Positions 22,444 to 34,289 of a stretch of DNA of 60,000 nucleotides are shown piece after piece (the stretch's first letter is position 1; each line of letters starts with the position of its first letter). The DNA comes from Nematostella vectensis (taxonomy: Eukaryota > Cnidaria > Anthozoa > Actiniaria > Edwardsiidae): assembly GCF_932526225.1 (NCBI RefSeq), contig NC_064034.1, forward strand, positions 3,088,001 to 3,148,000. The letters run 5' to 3'. Made by a program: the position numbers and the translations under genes. Below the pieces are notes generated by a model. That model ran no database searches. It worked only from the letters and a program-made list of their open reading frames with translations, and was not told the origin of the DNA.

Positions 22444-25400
22444 ATGGGCCAAAATGCTACTCATAACGCGAACTCGACCAACACCACCAGTTCTCCACGG
22501 GGCCCCACGCCGCAGAGTATCCCAATGTTTCGTCAGGGACAACCGCGGGACGCCATTTATGCAGAATTATCCAGCGTGGCGGTGCTGAGCTTCTTCGTGA
22601 TTCTCCTGAACACGATGCTGATCGTGGTCATACAGCGGAAGCTCAAGTCGATACCGTACCTCATGATACAGGTAAGTCGCGGGGACCCTGTGTACCATAC
22701 CTTATGATACAGGTGAGTCATGGGGGCCCTGTGTCTGTACCATACCTATGACACAGTTTAGTCCCGGGAACCCTGTGTTTGTTATAGCCCTTATTTGTCT
22801 GTATAGTTTTTCGCACTTCTCCAAGATGGTTGTGGGGTTTTCACAATCCCGTGAAACAAAATGTGATGATAGAATTTTACGGGATTTTGAAAACCACTCT
22901 ACCATTATAGTCCACTCAAAAAGAAACTTTGAGTCCTACAGATAATTAAATGGAATGCAATTAAAGATGGGAGACATTCGGCTTTAAGACGAGGGATTCA
23001 CAGTCCTAAATGTAGTCAGTGTTTTACGTCCTAAATCCCAAGCTAGCTTGACGAAGGCTGCGTCAATGATCAAAAATTACATAATACAAATGATAATCTT
23101 TATCCTGTTATATGTCGTAGAACATCGCTGTTGCAGACTTGATGATATCCTTACTTAATGGCCCAACACTGTGCTTCGGAGTACTTTTGGATCCATTTGG
23201 CCTGGCTTTTCAAAGTGTGTGTAACATTCAGGGATTCCTACACAACTGGTTTTGCCTGGTTTTTCTCTGCACCGTGTCACTGATCGCTGTGACAAGGGCG
23301 ATGCTGGTTCGCTACCCTGAATTATACGCGAAGCTCTTCCAGAATAAGGTACTACTTAACGCTCTTCCCGTATAAGGTACTCCTTAACGCTCTTCCCGTA
23401 TAAGGTATTCCTTAACGCTCTTCCCGAATAAGGTACTCCTTAACGCTCTTCCCGAATAAGGTACTACTTAACGCTCTTCCCGTATAAGGTATTCCTTAAC
23501 GCTCTTCCCGAATAAGGTACTCCTTAACGCTCTTCCCGAATAAGGTACTCCTTAACGCTCTTCCCGTATAAGGTACTCCTTAACGCTCTTCCCGAATAAG
23601 GTACTACTTAACGCTCTTCCCGAATAAGGTACTACTTAACGCTCTTCCCGTGTAAGGTACTACTTAACGCTCTTCCCGAATAAGTTACTCCTTAACGCTC
23701 TTCCCGAATAAGGTACTACTTAACGCTCTTCCCGTATAAGGTATTCCTTAACGCTCTTACCGAATAAGGTACTACTTAACGCTCTTCCCGAATAAGATAC
23801 TACTTAACGCTCTTCCCGAATAAGATACTACTTAACGCTCTTCCCGAATAAGGTACTCCTTAACGCTCTTCCCGAATAAGGTACTCCTTAACGCTCCTCC
23901 CGAATAATGTACTACTTAACGCCCTTTCCGAATAAGGTAGTACTTAACGCTCTTCCCGAATAAGATACTACCTAACGCTCTTCCCGAATAAGTTACTCCT
24001 TAACGCTCTTCCCGAATAAGGTACTACTTAACGCTCTTCCCGAATAAGGTACTCCTTAACGCTCTTCCCGAATAAGGTACTCCTTAACGCAGCTCTTCCC
24101 GAATAAGGTACTACTTAACGCAGCTCTTTCAGAATAAGGTACTACTTAACGCAGCTCTTCCCGAATAAGGTATTACTTAACGCAGCTCTTCCCGAATAAG
24201 GTACTACTTAACGCAGCTCTTTCCGAATATGGTACGCCCTAACGCAGCTCTTTCCGAATAAGGTACTTCTTAACGACGTTCTTCCCGAATAAGGTACTAC
24301 CTAACGCTCTTCCCGAATAAGGTACTCCTTAACGCAGCTCTTCCCGAATAAGGTACTACTTAACGCAGCTCTTTCAGAATAAGGTACTACTTAACGCAGC
24401 TCTTCCCGAATAAGGTATTACTTAACGCAGCTCTTCCCGAATAAGGTACTACTTAACGCAGCTCTTTCCGAATATGGTACGCCCTAACGCAGCTCTTTCC
24501 GAATAAGGTACTTCTTAACGACGTTCTTCCCGAATAAGGTACTACCTAACGCTCTTCCCGAATAAGGTACTACTAAACACTCTTCCCGAATAAGGTACTC
24601 CTTAACTCTCTTCCCGAATAAGGTACTACTTAACGCAGCTCTTCCCGAATAAGGTACTATATAACGCAGCTCTTCCAGAATAAGGTACTACTTAACGCAG
24701 CTCTTCCCGAATAAGGTATTCCTTAACTCAGCTCTTCCCGAATAAGGTACTACTTAACGCAGCTCTTCCCGAATAAGGTACTCCTTAACGCAGCTCTTTC
24801 TGAATATGGTACTCCTTAACGCAGCTCTTTCCGAATAAGGTACTTCTTAACGACGTTCTTCCCGAATAAGGTACTACTTAACGCAGCTCTTCCCGAATAA
24901 GGTACTACTTAACGCAGCTCTTCCCGAATAAGGTACTCCTTAACGCAGCTCTTTCCGAATAAGGTACTTCTTAACGACGTTCTTCCCGAATAAGGTACTA
25001 CCTAACGCTCTTCCCGAATAAGGTACTACTAAACACTCTTCCCGAATAAGGTACTCCTTAACGCTCTTCCCGAATAAGGTATTCCTTAACGCAGCTCTTC
25101 CCGAATAAGGTACTCCTTAACTCAGCTCTTCCCGAATAAGGTACTACTTAACGCAGCTCTTCCCGAATAAGGTACTCCTTAACGCAGCTCTTTCTGAATA
25201 TGGTACTCCCTAACGCAGCTCTTTCCGAATAAGGTACTTCTTTACGACGCTCTTCCCGAATAAGGTACTACCTAACGCACTTCCCGAATAAGGTATTCCT
25301 TAACTCAGCTCTTCCCGAATAAGGTACCCCTTAACGCAACTCTTACCAAATAAGGTGCTCCTTAACGCTCTTCCCGAATAAGGTACTACTTAATGCAGCG

Positions 25401-28400
25401 TTGGTCGTAGTGACCGTGAAATACCATGTAAGGGAACTAGCTTCGGTGACCTTGAAGGGGGGGAGGGATTGAGGGATTGAGAAAGAAAAGGAAGGTCAGC
25501 AAATACAGAGGGGAAGATAACAAAAAGGCAGATAGGGGAAATCGATAGAATGGAAAGGGAGATGGAACAAAAAAATATAAGGGAAAAGGAGATACGTTGT
25601 TAGCATTTGGGTAATAATATTAATAGGCATTTTACGCCGATATAACACTAAACACACCCCATAACCCCATAGCTAAAGCCTCATCTAGGGAAGAGGGAGT
25701 GCAGGGATATTTAGAAAATGTTAAAGACACTTCCATTGTATAACTTTTTACAAATGAAAATACAAAACTTTATCTGCAAGAAAACTTAGCAAAATAAAAA
25801 ACTCCTGTCATGTCGCAGAACTAACAGGTTTACTCGTCTCCTGCAGCTAGTGTTTAGGCTGCTCATGGTTGGTCTTTGGGCGGTGAGCGGTCTTCTCGCT
25901 ACTCCTCCAATTAACACTGGCATCTTGGGCTCGTACAAGCGAATGGAGGCCACGTGCTGGTTGGCATGGGAACCCGACAAGATTGCGGACATGGTCTACA
26001 ATGTCCTGATAGGCTTGTTGCCCCTTGTTGGAGCCTTGACATTCGTGGTGCTCGCATTCGGAGCTATAAAGATGAATGCGGTTGCTCCGGCTCAGGTAGG
26101 ATACCAAGCCAGTTAGCCGTTACTCCCACCCCGGTAAGATACCAGCCTGTACCGATACCTTTGACTTTGGTAAGATACCAACCAGTACCAATACCCTCTA
26201 CTTTGGTAAGATACCAACCACTACCAATACCCTCTACTTTGGTAAGATACCAACCACTACCAATAACTTCTACTTTAGTAAGATACCAGCCAAACCAATA
26301 CCCTCTACTTTGGTAAGATACCAGCCTGTACCAAGACCCTCTACTTTGGTAAGATACCAACCACTACCAATACCTTCTACTTTGGTAAGATACCAGCCAG
26401 ACCAATACCTTCTACTTTGGAAAGACACCAGCCAGTACAAATACCTTCTACTTTGGTAAGATACCAACCACTACCAATACCTTCTACTTTGGTAAGATAC
26501 CAACCAGTACCAATACCCTCTACTTTGGTAAGATACCAGCCAGACCAATACCTTCTACTTTGAAAAGATACCAGCCTGTACCAATACCTTCTACTTTGGT
26601 AAGATACCAGCCTGTACCAAGTACCTTCTACGCTCTGCTAAAATACCATGCCAGTACTTGTTACTCCCGTTCTGATACCAACCACTACCAATACCCTCTA
26701 CTTTGGTAAGATACCAACCACTACCAATAACTTCTACTTTAGTAAGATACCAGCCAGACCAATACCCTCTACTTTGGTAAGATACCAACCACTACCAATA
26801 ACTTCTACTTTAGTAAGATACCAGCCAGACCAATACTCTCTACTTTGGTAAGATACCAGCCAGACCAATACCTTCTACTTTGAAAAGATACCAGCCAGAC
26901 CAATACCTTCTACTTTGGAAAGATACCAGCCTGTTCCAAGTACCTTCTACGTTCTGCTAAAATACCATGCCAGTACCTGTTACTCCCGCTCTGATACCAA
27001 CCACTACCAATACCTTCTACTTTGGTAAGATACTAGCCAGACCAATACCTTCTACTTTGGTAAGATACCAACCTGTACCAATACCCTCTACTTTGGTAAG
27101 ATACCAGCCAGACCAATACCTTCTACTTTAGAAAGATACCAACCACTACCAATACCTTCTACTTTGGTAAGATACCAACCACTACCAATACCTTCTACTT
27201 TGGTAAGATACCAGCCAGACCAATACCTTCTACTTTGGAAAGATACTAGCCTGTTCCAATACCTTCTACTTTGGTAAGATACCAACCACTACCAATCTCT
27301 TTTACTTTGGTAAGATACCAGCAAGACCAATACCTTCTACTTTGGTAAGATACCAGCCAGAACAATACCTTCTACTTTGATAAGATACCAACCACTACCA
27401 ATCTCTTCTACTTTGGTAAGATACCAGCAAGACCAATACCTTCTACTTTGGTAAGATACCAACCTGTACCAATACCCTCTACTTTGGTAAGATACCAGCC
27501 TGTTCCAATACCTTCTACTTTGGTAAGATACCAACCACTACCAATACCTTTTACTTTAGTAAGATACCAACCACTACCAATCCCTTCTACTTTGGTAAGA
27601 TACCAGCCAGACCAATACCTTCTACTTTGGAAAGATACCAGCCTGTTCCAATACCTTCTACTTTGGTAAGATACCAACCACTACCAATACCTTCTACTTT
27701 GGAAAGATACCAGCCAGTACCAATACCTTCTACTTTGGTAAGATACCAGCCAGACCAATACCTTCTACTTTGATAAGATACCAGCCTGTACCAAAACCTT
27801 CTGCTTTGGTAAGATACCAGCCTGTACCAAGTACCTTCTACGCTCTGGTAAAATACCATGCCAGTACCTGTTACTCCCGCTCTGATACCAACCACTACCA
27901 ATACCCTCTACTTTGGTAAGATACCAACCACAACCAATAACTTCTACTTTAGTAAGATACCAACCACTACCAATACCTGCTACTTTGGTAAGATACCAAC
28001 CTGTACCAAGACCCTCTACTTTGGTAAGATACCAACCAGTACCAATACCTTCTACTTTGGTAAGATACCAACCACTACCAATAACTTCTACTTTAGTAAG
28101 ATACCAGCCAAACCAATACCCTCTACTTTGGTAAGATACCAGCCTGTACCAAGACCCTCTACTTTGGTAAGATACCAACCACTACCAATACCTTCTACTT
28201 TGGTAAGATACCAGCCAGACCAATACCTTCTACTTTGGAAAGACACCAGCCAGTACAAATACCTTCTACTTTGGTAAGATACCAACCACTACCAATACCT
28301 TCTACTTTGGTAAGATACCAACCAGTACAAATACCCTCTACTTTGGTAAGATACCAGCCAGACCAATACCTTCTACTTTGAAAAGATACCACCCTGTACC

Positions 28401-31400
28401 AATACCTTCTACTTTGGTAAGATACCAGCCTGTACCAAGTACCTTCTACGCTCTGCTAAAATACCATGCCAGTACCTGTTACTCCCGCTCTGATACCAAC
28501 CACTACCAATACCCTCTACTTTGGTAAGATACCAACCACTACCAATAACTTCTACTTTAGTAAGATACCAGCCAGACCAATACCCTCTACTTTGGTAAGA
28601 TACCAACCACTACCAATAACTTCTACTTTAGTAAGATACCAGCCAGACCAATACTCTCTACTTTGGTAAGATACCAGCAAGACCAATACCTTCTACTTTG
28701 AAAAGATACCAGCCAGACCAATACCTTCTACTTTGGAAAGATACCAGCCTGTTCCAAGTACCTTCTACGCTCTGCTAAAATACCATGCCAGTACCTGTTA
28801 CTCCCGCTCTGATACCAACCACTACCAATACCTTCTACTTTGGTAAGATACTAGCCAGACCAATACCTTCTACTTTAGAAAGATACCAACCACTACCAAT
28901 ACCTTCTACTTTGGTAAGATACCAACCACTACCAATACCTTCTACTTTGGAAAGATACTAGCCTGTTCCAATACCTTCTACTTTGGAAAGATACTAGCCT
29001 GTTCCAATACCTTCTACTTTGGTAAGATACCAACCACTACCAATCTCTTTTACTTTGGTAAGATACCAGCAAGACCAATACCTTCTACTTTGGTAAGATA
29101 CCAGCCAGAACAATACCTTCTACTTTGATAAGATACCAACCACTACCAATCTCTTCTACTTTGGTAAGATACCAGCAAGACCAATACCTTCTACTTTGGT
29201 AAGATACCAACCTGTACCAATACCCTCTACTTTGGTAAGATACCAGCCTGTTCCAATACCTTCTACTTTGGTAAGATACCAACCACTACCAATACCTTTT
29301 ACTTTAGTAAGATACCAACCACTACCAATACCCTCTACTTTGGTAAGATACCAACCACAACCAATAACTTCTACTTTAGTAAGATACCAACCACTACCAA
29401 TACCTGCTACTTTGGTAAGATACCAACCTGTACCAAGACCCTCTACTTTGGTAAGATACCAACCAGTACCAATACCTTCTACTTTGGTAAGATACCAACC
29501 ACTACCAATAACTTCTACTTTAGTGAGATACCAGCCAAACCAATACCCTCTACTTTGGTAAGATACCAACCACTACCAATACCTTCTACTTTGGTAAGAT
29601 ACCAACCAGTACCAATACCCTCTACTTTGGTAAGATACCAGCCAGACCAATACCTTCTACTTTGAAAAGATACCACCCTGTACCAATACCTTCTACTTTG
29701 GTAAGATACCAGCCTGTACCAAGTACCTTCTACGCTCTGCTAAAATACCATGCCAGTACCTGTTACTCCCGCTCTGATACCAACCACTACCAATACCCTC
29801 TACTTTGGTAAGATACCAACCACTACCAATAACTTCTACTTTAGTAAGATACCAGCCAGACCAATACCCTCTACTTTGGTAAGATACCAACCACTACCAA
29901 TAACTTCTACTTTAGTAAGATACCAGCCAGACCAATACTCTCTACTTTGGTAAGATACCAGCCAGACCAATACCTTCTACTTTGAAAAGATACCAGCCAG
30001 ACCAATACCTTCTACTTTGGAAAGATACCAGCCAGACCAATACCTTCTACTTTGGTAAGATACCAACCTGTACCAATACCCTCTACTTTGGTAAGATACC
30101 AGCCAGACCAATACCTTCTACTTTAGAAAGATACCAACCACTACCAATACCTTCTACTTTGGTAAGATACCAGCCAGACCAATACCTTCTACTTTGGAAA
30201 GATACTAGCCTGTTCCAATACCTTCTACTTTGGTAAGATACCAACCACTACCAATCTCTTTTACTTTGGTAAGATACCAGCAAGACCAATACCTTCTACT
30301 TTGGTAAGATACCAGCCAGACCAATACCTTCTACTTTGATAAGATACCAACCACTACCAATCTCTTCTACTTTGGTAAGATACCAGCAAGACCAATACCT
30401 TCTACTTTGGTAAGATACCAACCTGTACCAATACCCTCTACTTTGGTAAGATACCAGCCTGTTCCAATACCTTCTACTTTGGTAAGATACCAACCACTAC
30501 CAATACCTTTTACTATAGTAAGATACCAACCACTACCAATCCCTTCTACTTTGGTAAGATACCAGCCAGACCAATACCTTCTACTTTGGAAAGATACCAG
30601 CCTGTTCCAATACCTTCTACTTTGGTAAGATACCAACCACTACCAATACCTTCTACTTTGGAAAGATACCAGCCAGTACCAATACCTTCTACTTTGGTAA
30701 GATACCAGCCAGACCAATACCTTCTACTTTGATAAGATACCAGCCTGTACCAAGACCTTCTGCTTTGGTAAGATACCAGCCTGTACCAAGTACCTTCTAC
30801 GCTCTGGTAAAATACCATGCCAGTACCTGTTACTCCCGCTCTGATACCAACCACTACCAATACCCTCTAATTTGGTAAGATACCAACCACAACCAATAAC
30901 TTCTACTTTAGTAAGATACCAACCACTACCAATACCTGCTACTTTGGTAAGATACCAGCCTGTACCAAGACCCTCTACTTTGGTAAGATACCAACCAGTA
31001 CCAATACCTTCTACTTTGGTAAGATACCAACCACTACCAATACCTTCTACTTTGGTAAGATACCAACCAGTACCACTACCTTCTACTTTGGTAAGATACC
31101 AACCAGTACCAATACCTTCTACTTTGGTAAGATACCAACCAGACCAATACCTTCTACTTTGGTAAGATACCAGCCTGTACCAAGACCCTCTACTTTGGTA
31201 AGATACCAACCACTACCAATACCTTCTACTTTGGTAAGGTACCAGCCAGACCAATACCTTCTACTTTGGAAAGATACCAGCCAGTACCAATACCTTCTAC
31301 TTTGGTAAGATACCAACCACTACCAATACCTTCTACTTTGGTAAGATACCAGCCAGACCAATACCTTCTACTTTGGAAAGATACCAGCCAGTACCATTAC

Positions 31401-32749
31401 CTTCTACTTAAGTAAGATACCAGCCAGACCAATACCTTCTACTTTGATAAGATACCAGCCTGTACCAAGACCTTCTGCTTTGGTAAGATACCAGCCTGTA
31501 CCAAGTACCTTCTACGCTCTGGTAAAATACCATGCCAGTACCTGTTACTCCCGCTCTGGTAAAATACCATGCCAGTATTGTTACTCCCGCCTGGTAAGAT
31601 TCCATGCCAGGTGTTACCTGGCATTACCGCTTTTGTGAATTTCCCTATTAGTACCATTACCTCCTGCTTGGTAAGATACCATGCCAGAGCTTGTAGTTGC
31701 GCAAGGTAAGAGACTATATGGGTACCCGCTTCATCATAGGCAGGATGCAATGCCTGTACCAATGGCTCCTGTTGTATTACGTAACTATGACAGTAACCGA
31801 GTTGTTCAAAATTGAATGTGGTGTGTAAAGTGGAATGATTTCCGTTTTGTTAGGTTGCAACAATGGCCATCAATTTGACCATAAATGTTTCCATCTGTGA
31901 CAGTCACTGGGGCTCTAGTTGTGAAGGCGACTGTACAGGACAGTAGAAGGGCGAGGTTCTCGGGAGCTTGGTACCCCGGATTTGTATCAAATACTCATTC
32001 TATTATCAACTTTTTCATCTTGCACCCCCCTTCCAAGAATGTTCTTATCAGAGCCCCTACCTGTATTTATATAGGCCATTCTGTAGCTGCAGCTGTAAAC
32101 TTCTCTGAATATGTTTGTGACAATACCTGTGGCAAATAACGGTTACTGTGCCTTTTCTAGTGTTCTGATGTTGTTTGACTGCCGATTGGTATTAGTATAT
32201 GGGTATTCGTGAATTCGTTTATTGCTGTTTCTGTGATCATAATCGTAACGCTTATTATGGCATTTCTATCTCGACGTTTACATATTAAAAATGACCATTA
32301 ACCGGGTTGCAAATATTGATTTACATGCATTGAATGACAGCGGCAACCCTGAAAGAAATCATACTTTTCACTTTCAGCGTGAGCCTCCTATTGCCGCAAA
32401 GAGTTTCTCGGTAGGAATCGACCTCCCTGTGTGTGCCAAACCGAATCCTTTGCCTACGCCCAAGGTGGCCATCGTTCCCATGAACACCGCTGTCCTGAAA
32501 ATCGCCGCGGCTCAGCTTGCAGTTTACATCATCCTCTGGGTTCCCTTCACTGTCATCGCTGCCCTCTTCCAGGAGAACAAGCTTCTCTTTGACGTCGCTA
32601 CAGGCTTTACCTTTGTGTTTCTCTTCTTCGCGCGCGGGCTATTCAACCCGATTATGGTGTTTGTGTTCAGCGGAAACGTGGCCAGTGAGGGTTACAAGTT
32701 GTATTTTAAATGCAACTGGCAGGCAGGAGAAATCCCTGGGACTGCTTAG
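22444..32749 (+). CDS. Class A (rhodopsin-like) GPCR, four exons, orphan
   Basis: Exons 22444-22671, 23121-23348, 25847-26095 and 32378-32749 all have AG/GT borders and phase-0 joins, giving 1077 nt, or 358 aa. The N-terminus has three N-glycosylation sequons (N4, N10, N13). TM1 has the LLNTMLIV core. NIAVADLMISLL opens exon 2 as TM2 with the conserved Asp. Cys of TM3 is in VCNIQGF, and ECL2 Cys is in MEATCWLAW. The DRY site at the end of TM3 reads TRA. TM6 carries LWVPF and TM7 ends NPIMVF in place of NPxxY. The seven-helix order is complete, so this should be a functional receptor; the ligand cannot be inferred. It is not closely similar to the GPCR at 40862. All three introns start with tandemly repeated exon-end/splice-donor sequence. 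A candidate AATAAA follows at 32808. Confidence 0.88.
22652..22785 (+). repeat. three-copy exon-end/donor repeat at GPCR intron 1
   Basis: Exon 1 ends TACCTCATGATACAG before GTAAGTCGCGGGGACC. A second copy 41 bp on reads TACCTTATGATACAG then GTGAGTCATGGGGGCC. A third, 44 bp further, reads TACCTATGACACAG then TTTAGTCCCGGGAACC. Copy 2 keeps a usable donor; copy 3 has lost its GT. Confidence 0.88.
23334..25400 (+). repeat. minisatellite filling GPCR intron 2, unit contains exon 2 end and donor
   Basis: Exon 2 ends CTCTTCCAGAATAAG followed by donor GTACTACTTAACG. This junction is then repeated about 70 times. The first part uses a 28-bp unit (GTACTACTTAACG then CTCTTCCCGAATAAG); from about 24067 a 31-bp unit with an extra CAG before CTCTTCC becomes common. 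Nearly every unit keeps AATAAG|GTACT in sense orientation. A block of about 245 bp is duplicated near 24085-24560. Confidence 0.95.
25401..25846 (+). other. 3' part of GPCR intron 2, non-repetitive
   Basis: Unique intronic sequence with a purine-rich stretch (GGGGGGAGGGATTGAGGG and nearby A/G-rich sequence) and the acceptor CTCCTGCAG immediately before exon 3 at 25847. Confidence 0.6.
26096..31625 (+). repeat. 5.5-kb minisatellite in GPCR intron 3, starts at the splice donor
   Basis: Intron 3 opens with GTAGGATACCAAGCCAGTTA and passes at once into about 155 tandem units of 36 bp (34 bp where ACCAGCCAGACC replaces ACCAACCACTACC). Most units begin GTAAGATACC, an excellent 5' splice-site match, and some have decayed to GAAAGATACC. 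A distinctive longer variant (containing CTGTTACTCCCGCTCTG) recurs about eight times and marks higher-order blocks. The 36-bp period creates 12-residue open frames on both strands, which are artefacts. Confidence 0.95.
31626..32377 (+). other. 3' part of GPCR intron 3
   Basis: Unique intronic sequence ending in a polypyrimidine tract and CTTTCAG before exon 4. The open frame begins upstream at 32291, but the splice join at 32378 aligns with phase 0 of exon 3 and with ICL3/TM6 architecture. Confidence 0.6.
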
Positions 32750-32807
32750 TAAGGCTAAGTTCAAACGTCGTATTATCCATGAGCCGTATTCAATGCAAAT
32801 GCATGCA

Positions 32808-32813
32808 AATAAA
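32808..32813 (+). promoter_or_regulatory. candidate poly(A) signal of the GPCR
   Basis: AATAAA 58 bp past the stop codon, on the sense strand. Confidence 0.45.
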
Positions 32814-32862
32814 AATGAAACATTCGACTCGATTTATTTGCATGCATTTTCAACATTTTGAT

Positions 32863-33035
32863 AAGGGGGGCGTAAGGGGGATGCGAAAACCGCACAGAAA
32901 AACGCAAAAAATCGCAAACCGTCGCAAAAGTAAACCGCGCAGTTCAGAGAAACCGCAATACCGCGGAATAAAATACCGAAAACAGATTAAAGGCAAAACC
33001 GCATCACCGCAAACCGTTACGTCCCCCTCTTTGAT
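32863..33035. mobile_element. MITE-like element with ACCGCA-type internal repeats
   Basis: AAGGGGGGCGTAA near the left is roughly mirrored by TTACGTCCCCCTC on the right. The interior repeats variants of AAACCGCA and CGCAAAAC. The termini are imperfect and no target duplication is evident, so the assignment is tentative. Confidence 0.4.
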
Positions 33036-33079
33036 TGACGGGAAGTGTTTGAAGTTTGAACGTTGAGACTTCATCTGAG

Positions 33080-33235
33080 GTGTAAATCAACACAAGGTTG
33101 AAAAGGTATGTTAAACGCCTTTGTGAAACGGAGTAGTTGCGCTGACGTTTCGAGCGTTTAGACCGTCGTCGGAGCATAAAGTCTGTTTGACAGAGGAATT
33201 TAACATACCTTTTAAAGCTTGTGTTGATTTACATC
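33080..33235. mobile_element. inverted-repeat element with hammerhead/Penelope-like core
   Basis: Arms GTGTAAATCAACACAAG plus GGTATGTTAAA (33080-33115) pair with TTTAACATACC plus CTTGTGTTGATTTACA (33199-33235). Between them, minus strand about 33139-33176, is CCGACGA followed by a putative stem and CGAAACGTC. This resembles the hammerhead core CUGANGA...GAAAC found in Penelope-like elements and retrozymes. Here U4 of the core reads C, so self-cleavage is probably lost. Confidence 0.45.
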
Positions 33236-33256
33236 TTGTCTTACACCACGCCTACG

Positions 33257-33355
33257 CAGACCACCTAGTTTTTCTACAACTTGTCTGTAGTCTTTCTAGT
33301 TATATCACCTAGTTTTTCTACAGCTTGTATGTAGTCTTTCTAGTTATACCATTCC
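33257..33355. repeat. two-copy tandem duplication
   Basis: CACCTAGTTTTTCTACA(A/G)CTTG with TGTAGTCTTTCTAGTTATA occurs twice in tandem with a period of about 45 bp. Confidence 0.75.
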
Positions 33356-33409
33356 TCTGAGGTGGCCGCATGGTAATGCAAACAAGGGTAATAAAAAAGA
33401 TGATAGTTT

Positions 33410-33935
33410 TAGTTCCACTTTAGCTATACAGAACTAGATACCTTCTTCTAGCCATACAGGACTAGCTATTCACATCTTGCTATACTGAACTAGTTATCCA
33501 CTACTAGCCATACAGGACGAGCTATTCCCTTCTAGCTATACAGGACGACTATCTATCTTCTAGATATACAGGACGACTATCTATCTTCTAGATATACAGG
33601 ACGACTATCTATCTTCTAGCTATACAGGACGACTATCTATCTTCTAGCTATACAGGACTACTATCTATCTTCTAGCTATACAGGACTACTATCTATCTTC
33701 TAGCTATACATAGAACTATTATCTATCTTCTAGCTATACATAGGACTGATATCTATCTTTTAGCTATACATAGGACTACTATCTATCTTCTAGCTATACA
33801 TAGGACTACTATCTATCTTCTAGCTATACATAGGACTACTATCTATCTTCTAGCTATACATAGGACTACTATCTATCCAGTTTTAGCTATTCAGAACTAG
33901 TTATCTACTTCTGGCTAGAACTAGCTATACCAACT
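33410..33935. repeat. about 30-bp tandem repeat (CTAGCTATACA family)
   Basis: Around 15-17 copies of TTCTAGCTATACA followed by (TA)GGACTACTATCTATC. Edge copies are divergent (ACTAGCTATTC, AGCTATTCAGAACTAG) and central ones near identical, as expected for an array homogenised from its middle. No coding role. Confidence 0.9.
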
Positions 33936-34289
33936 TTTTCTTTAATTTTGCTTTTCTACTAACTTTGATCATTTATCTAACTTTTATGTTTTTATCAGGA
34001 GAATTCAACTATCTTGTTTTATTTATATTTTTATTAAGCGTTGAAGGCGCAGAGATGTTGAACCGTGCGACTGTAGTCATAGTAACTAAGCCTGATGTAC
34101 AAAACGATTATAGACATTTATCGTAGAAGTAGATATACACCATATGCCGATTGCAATAGAAATGTATATATCTATGATATTAGGTGTAACGTAATATGTG
34201 GGATTTGATAGATTTTCAATGACTCGTGAAACAGCTTTAATGTCTTGCTTTATTTCGTTTTAAATAATCAGAAATACTAATATATGGTG

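Noticed and set aside
23349-25400. CRISPR-like array of about 30-bp repeats
   Set aside because: Units are contiguous with no unique spacers, and the locus is a eukaryotic intron.
25954-31762. Many 60-160-codon frames with 12-residue repeats (both strands)
   Set aside because: Artefacts of the 36-bp period in GPCR intron 3; frames break wherever a 34-bp unit occurs.
32291-32377. Upstream start of GPCR exon 4 at the ATG 32291
   Set aside because: Joining exon 3 at phase 0 to 32378 after CTTTCAG gives a continuous receptor; the upstream open codons are intronic chance.
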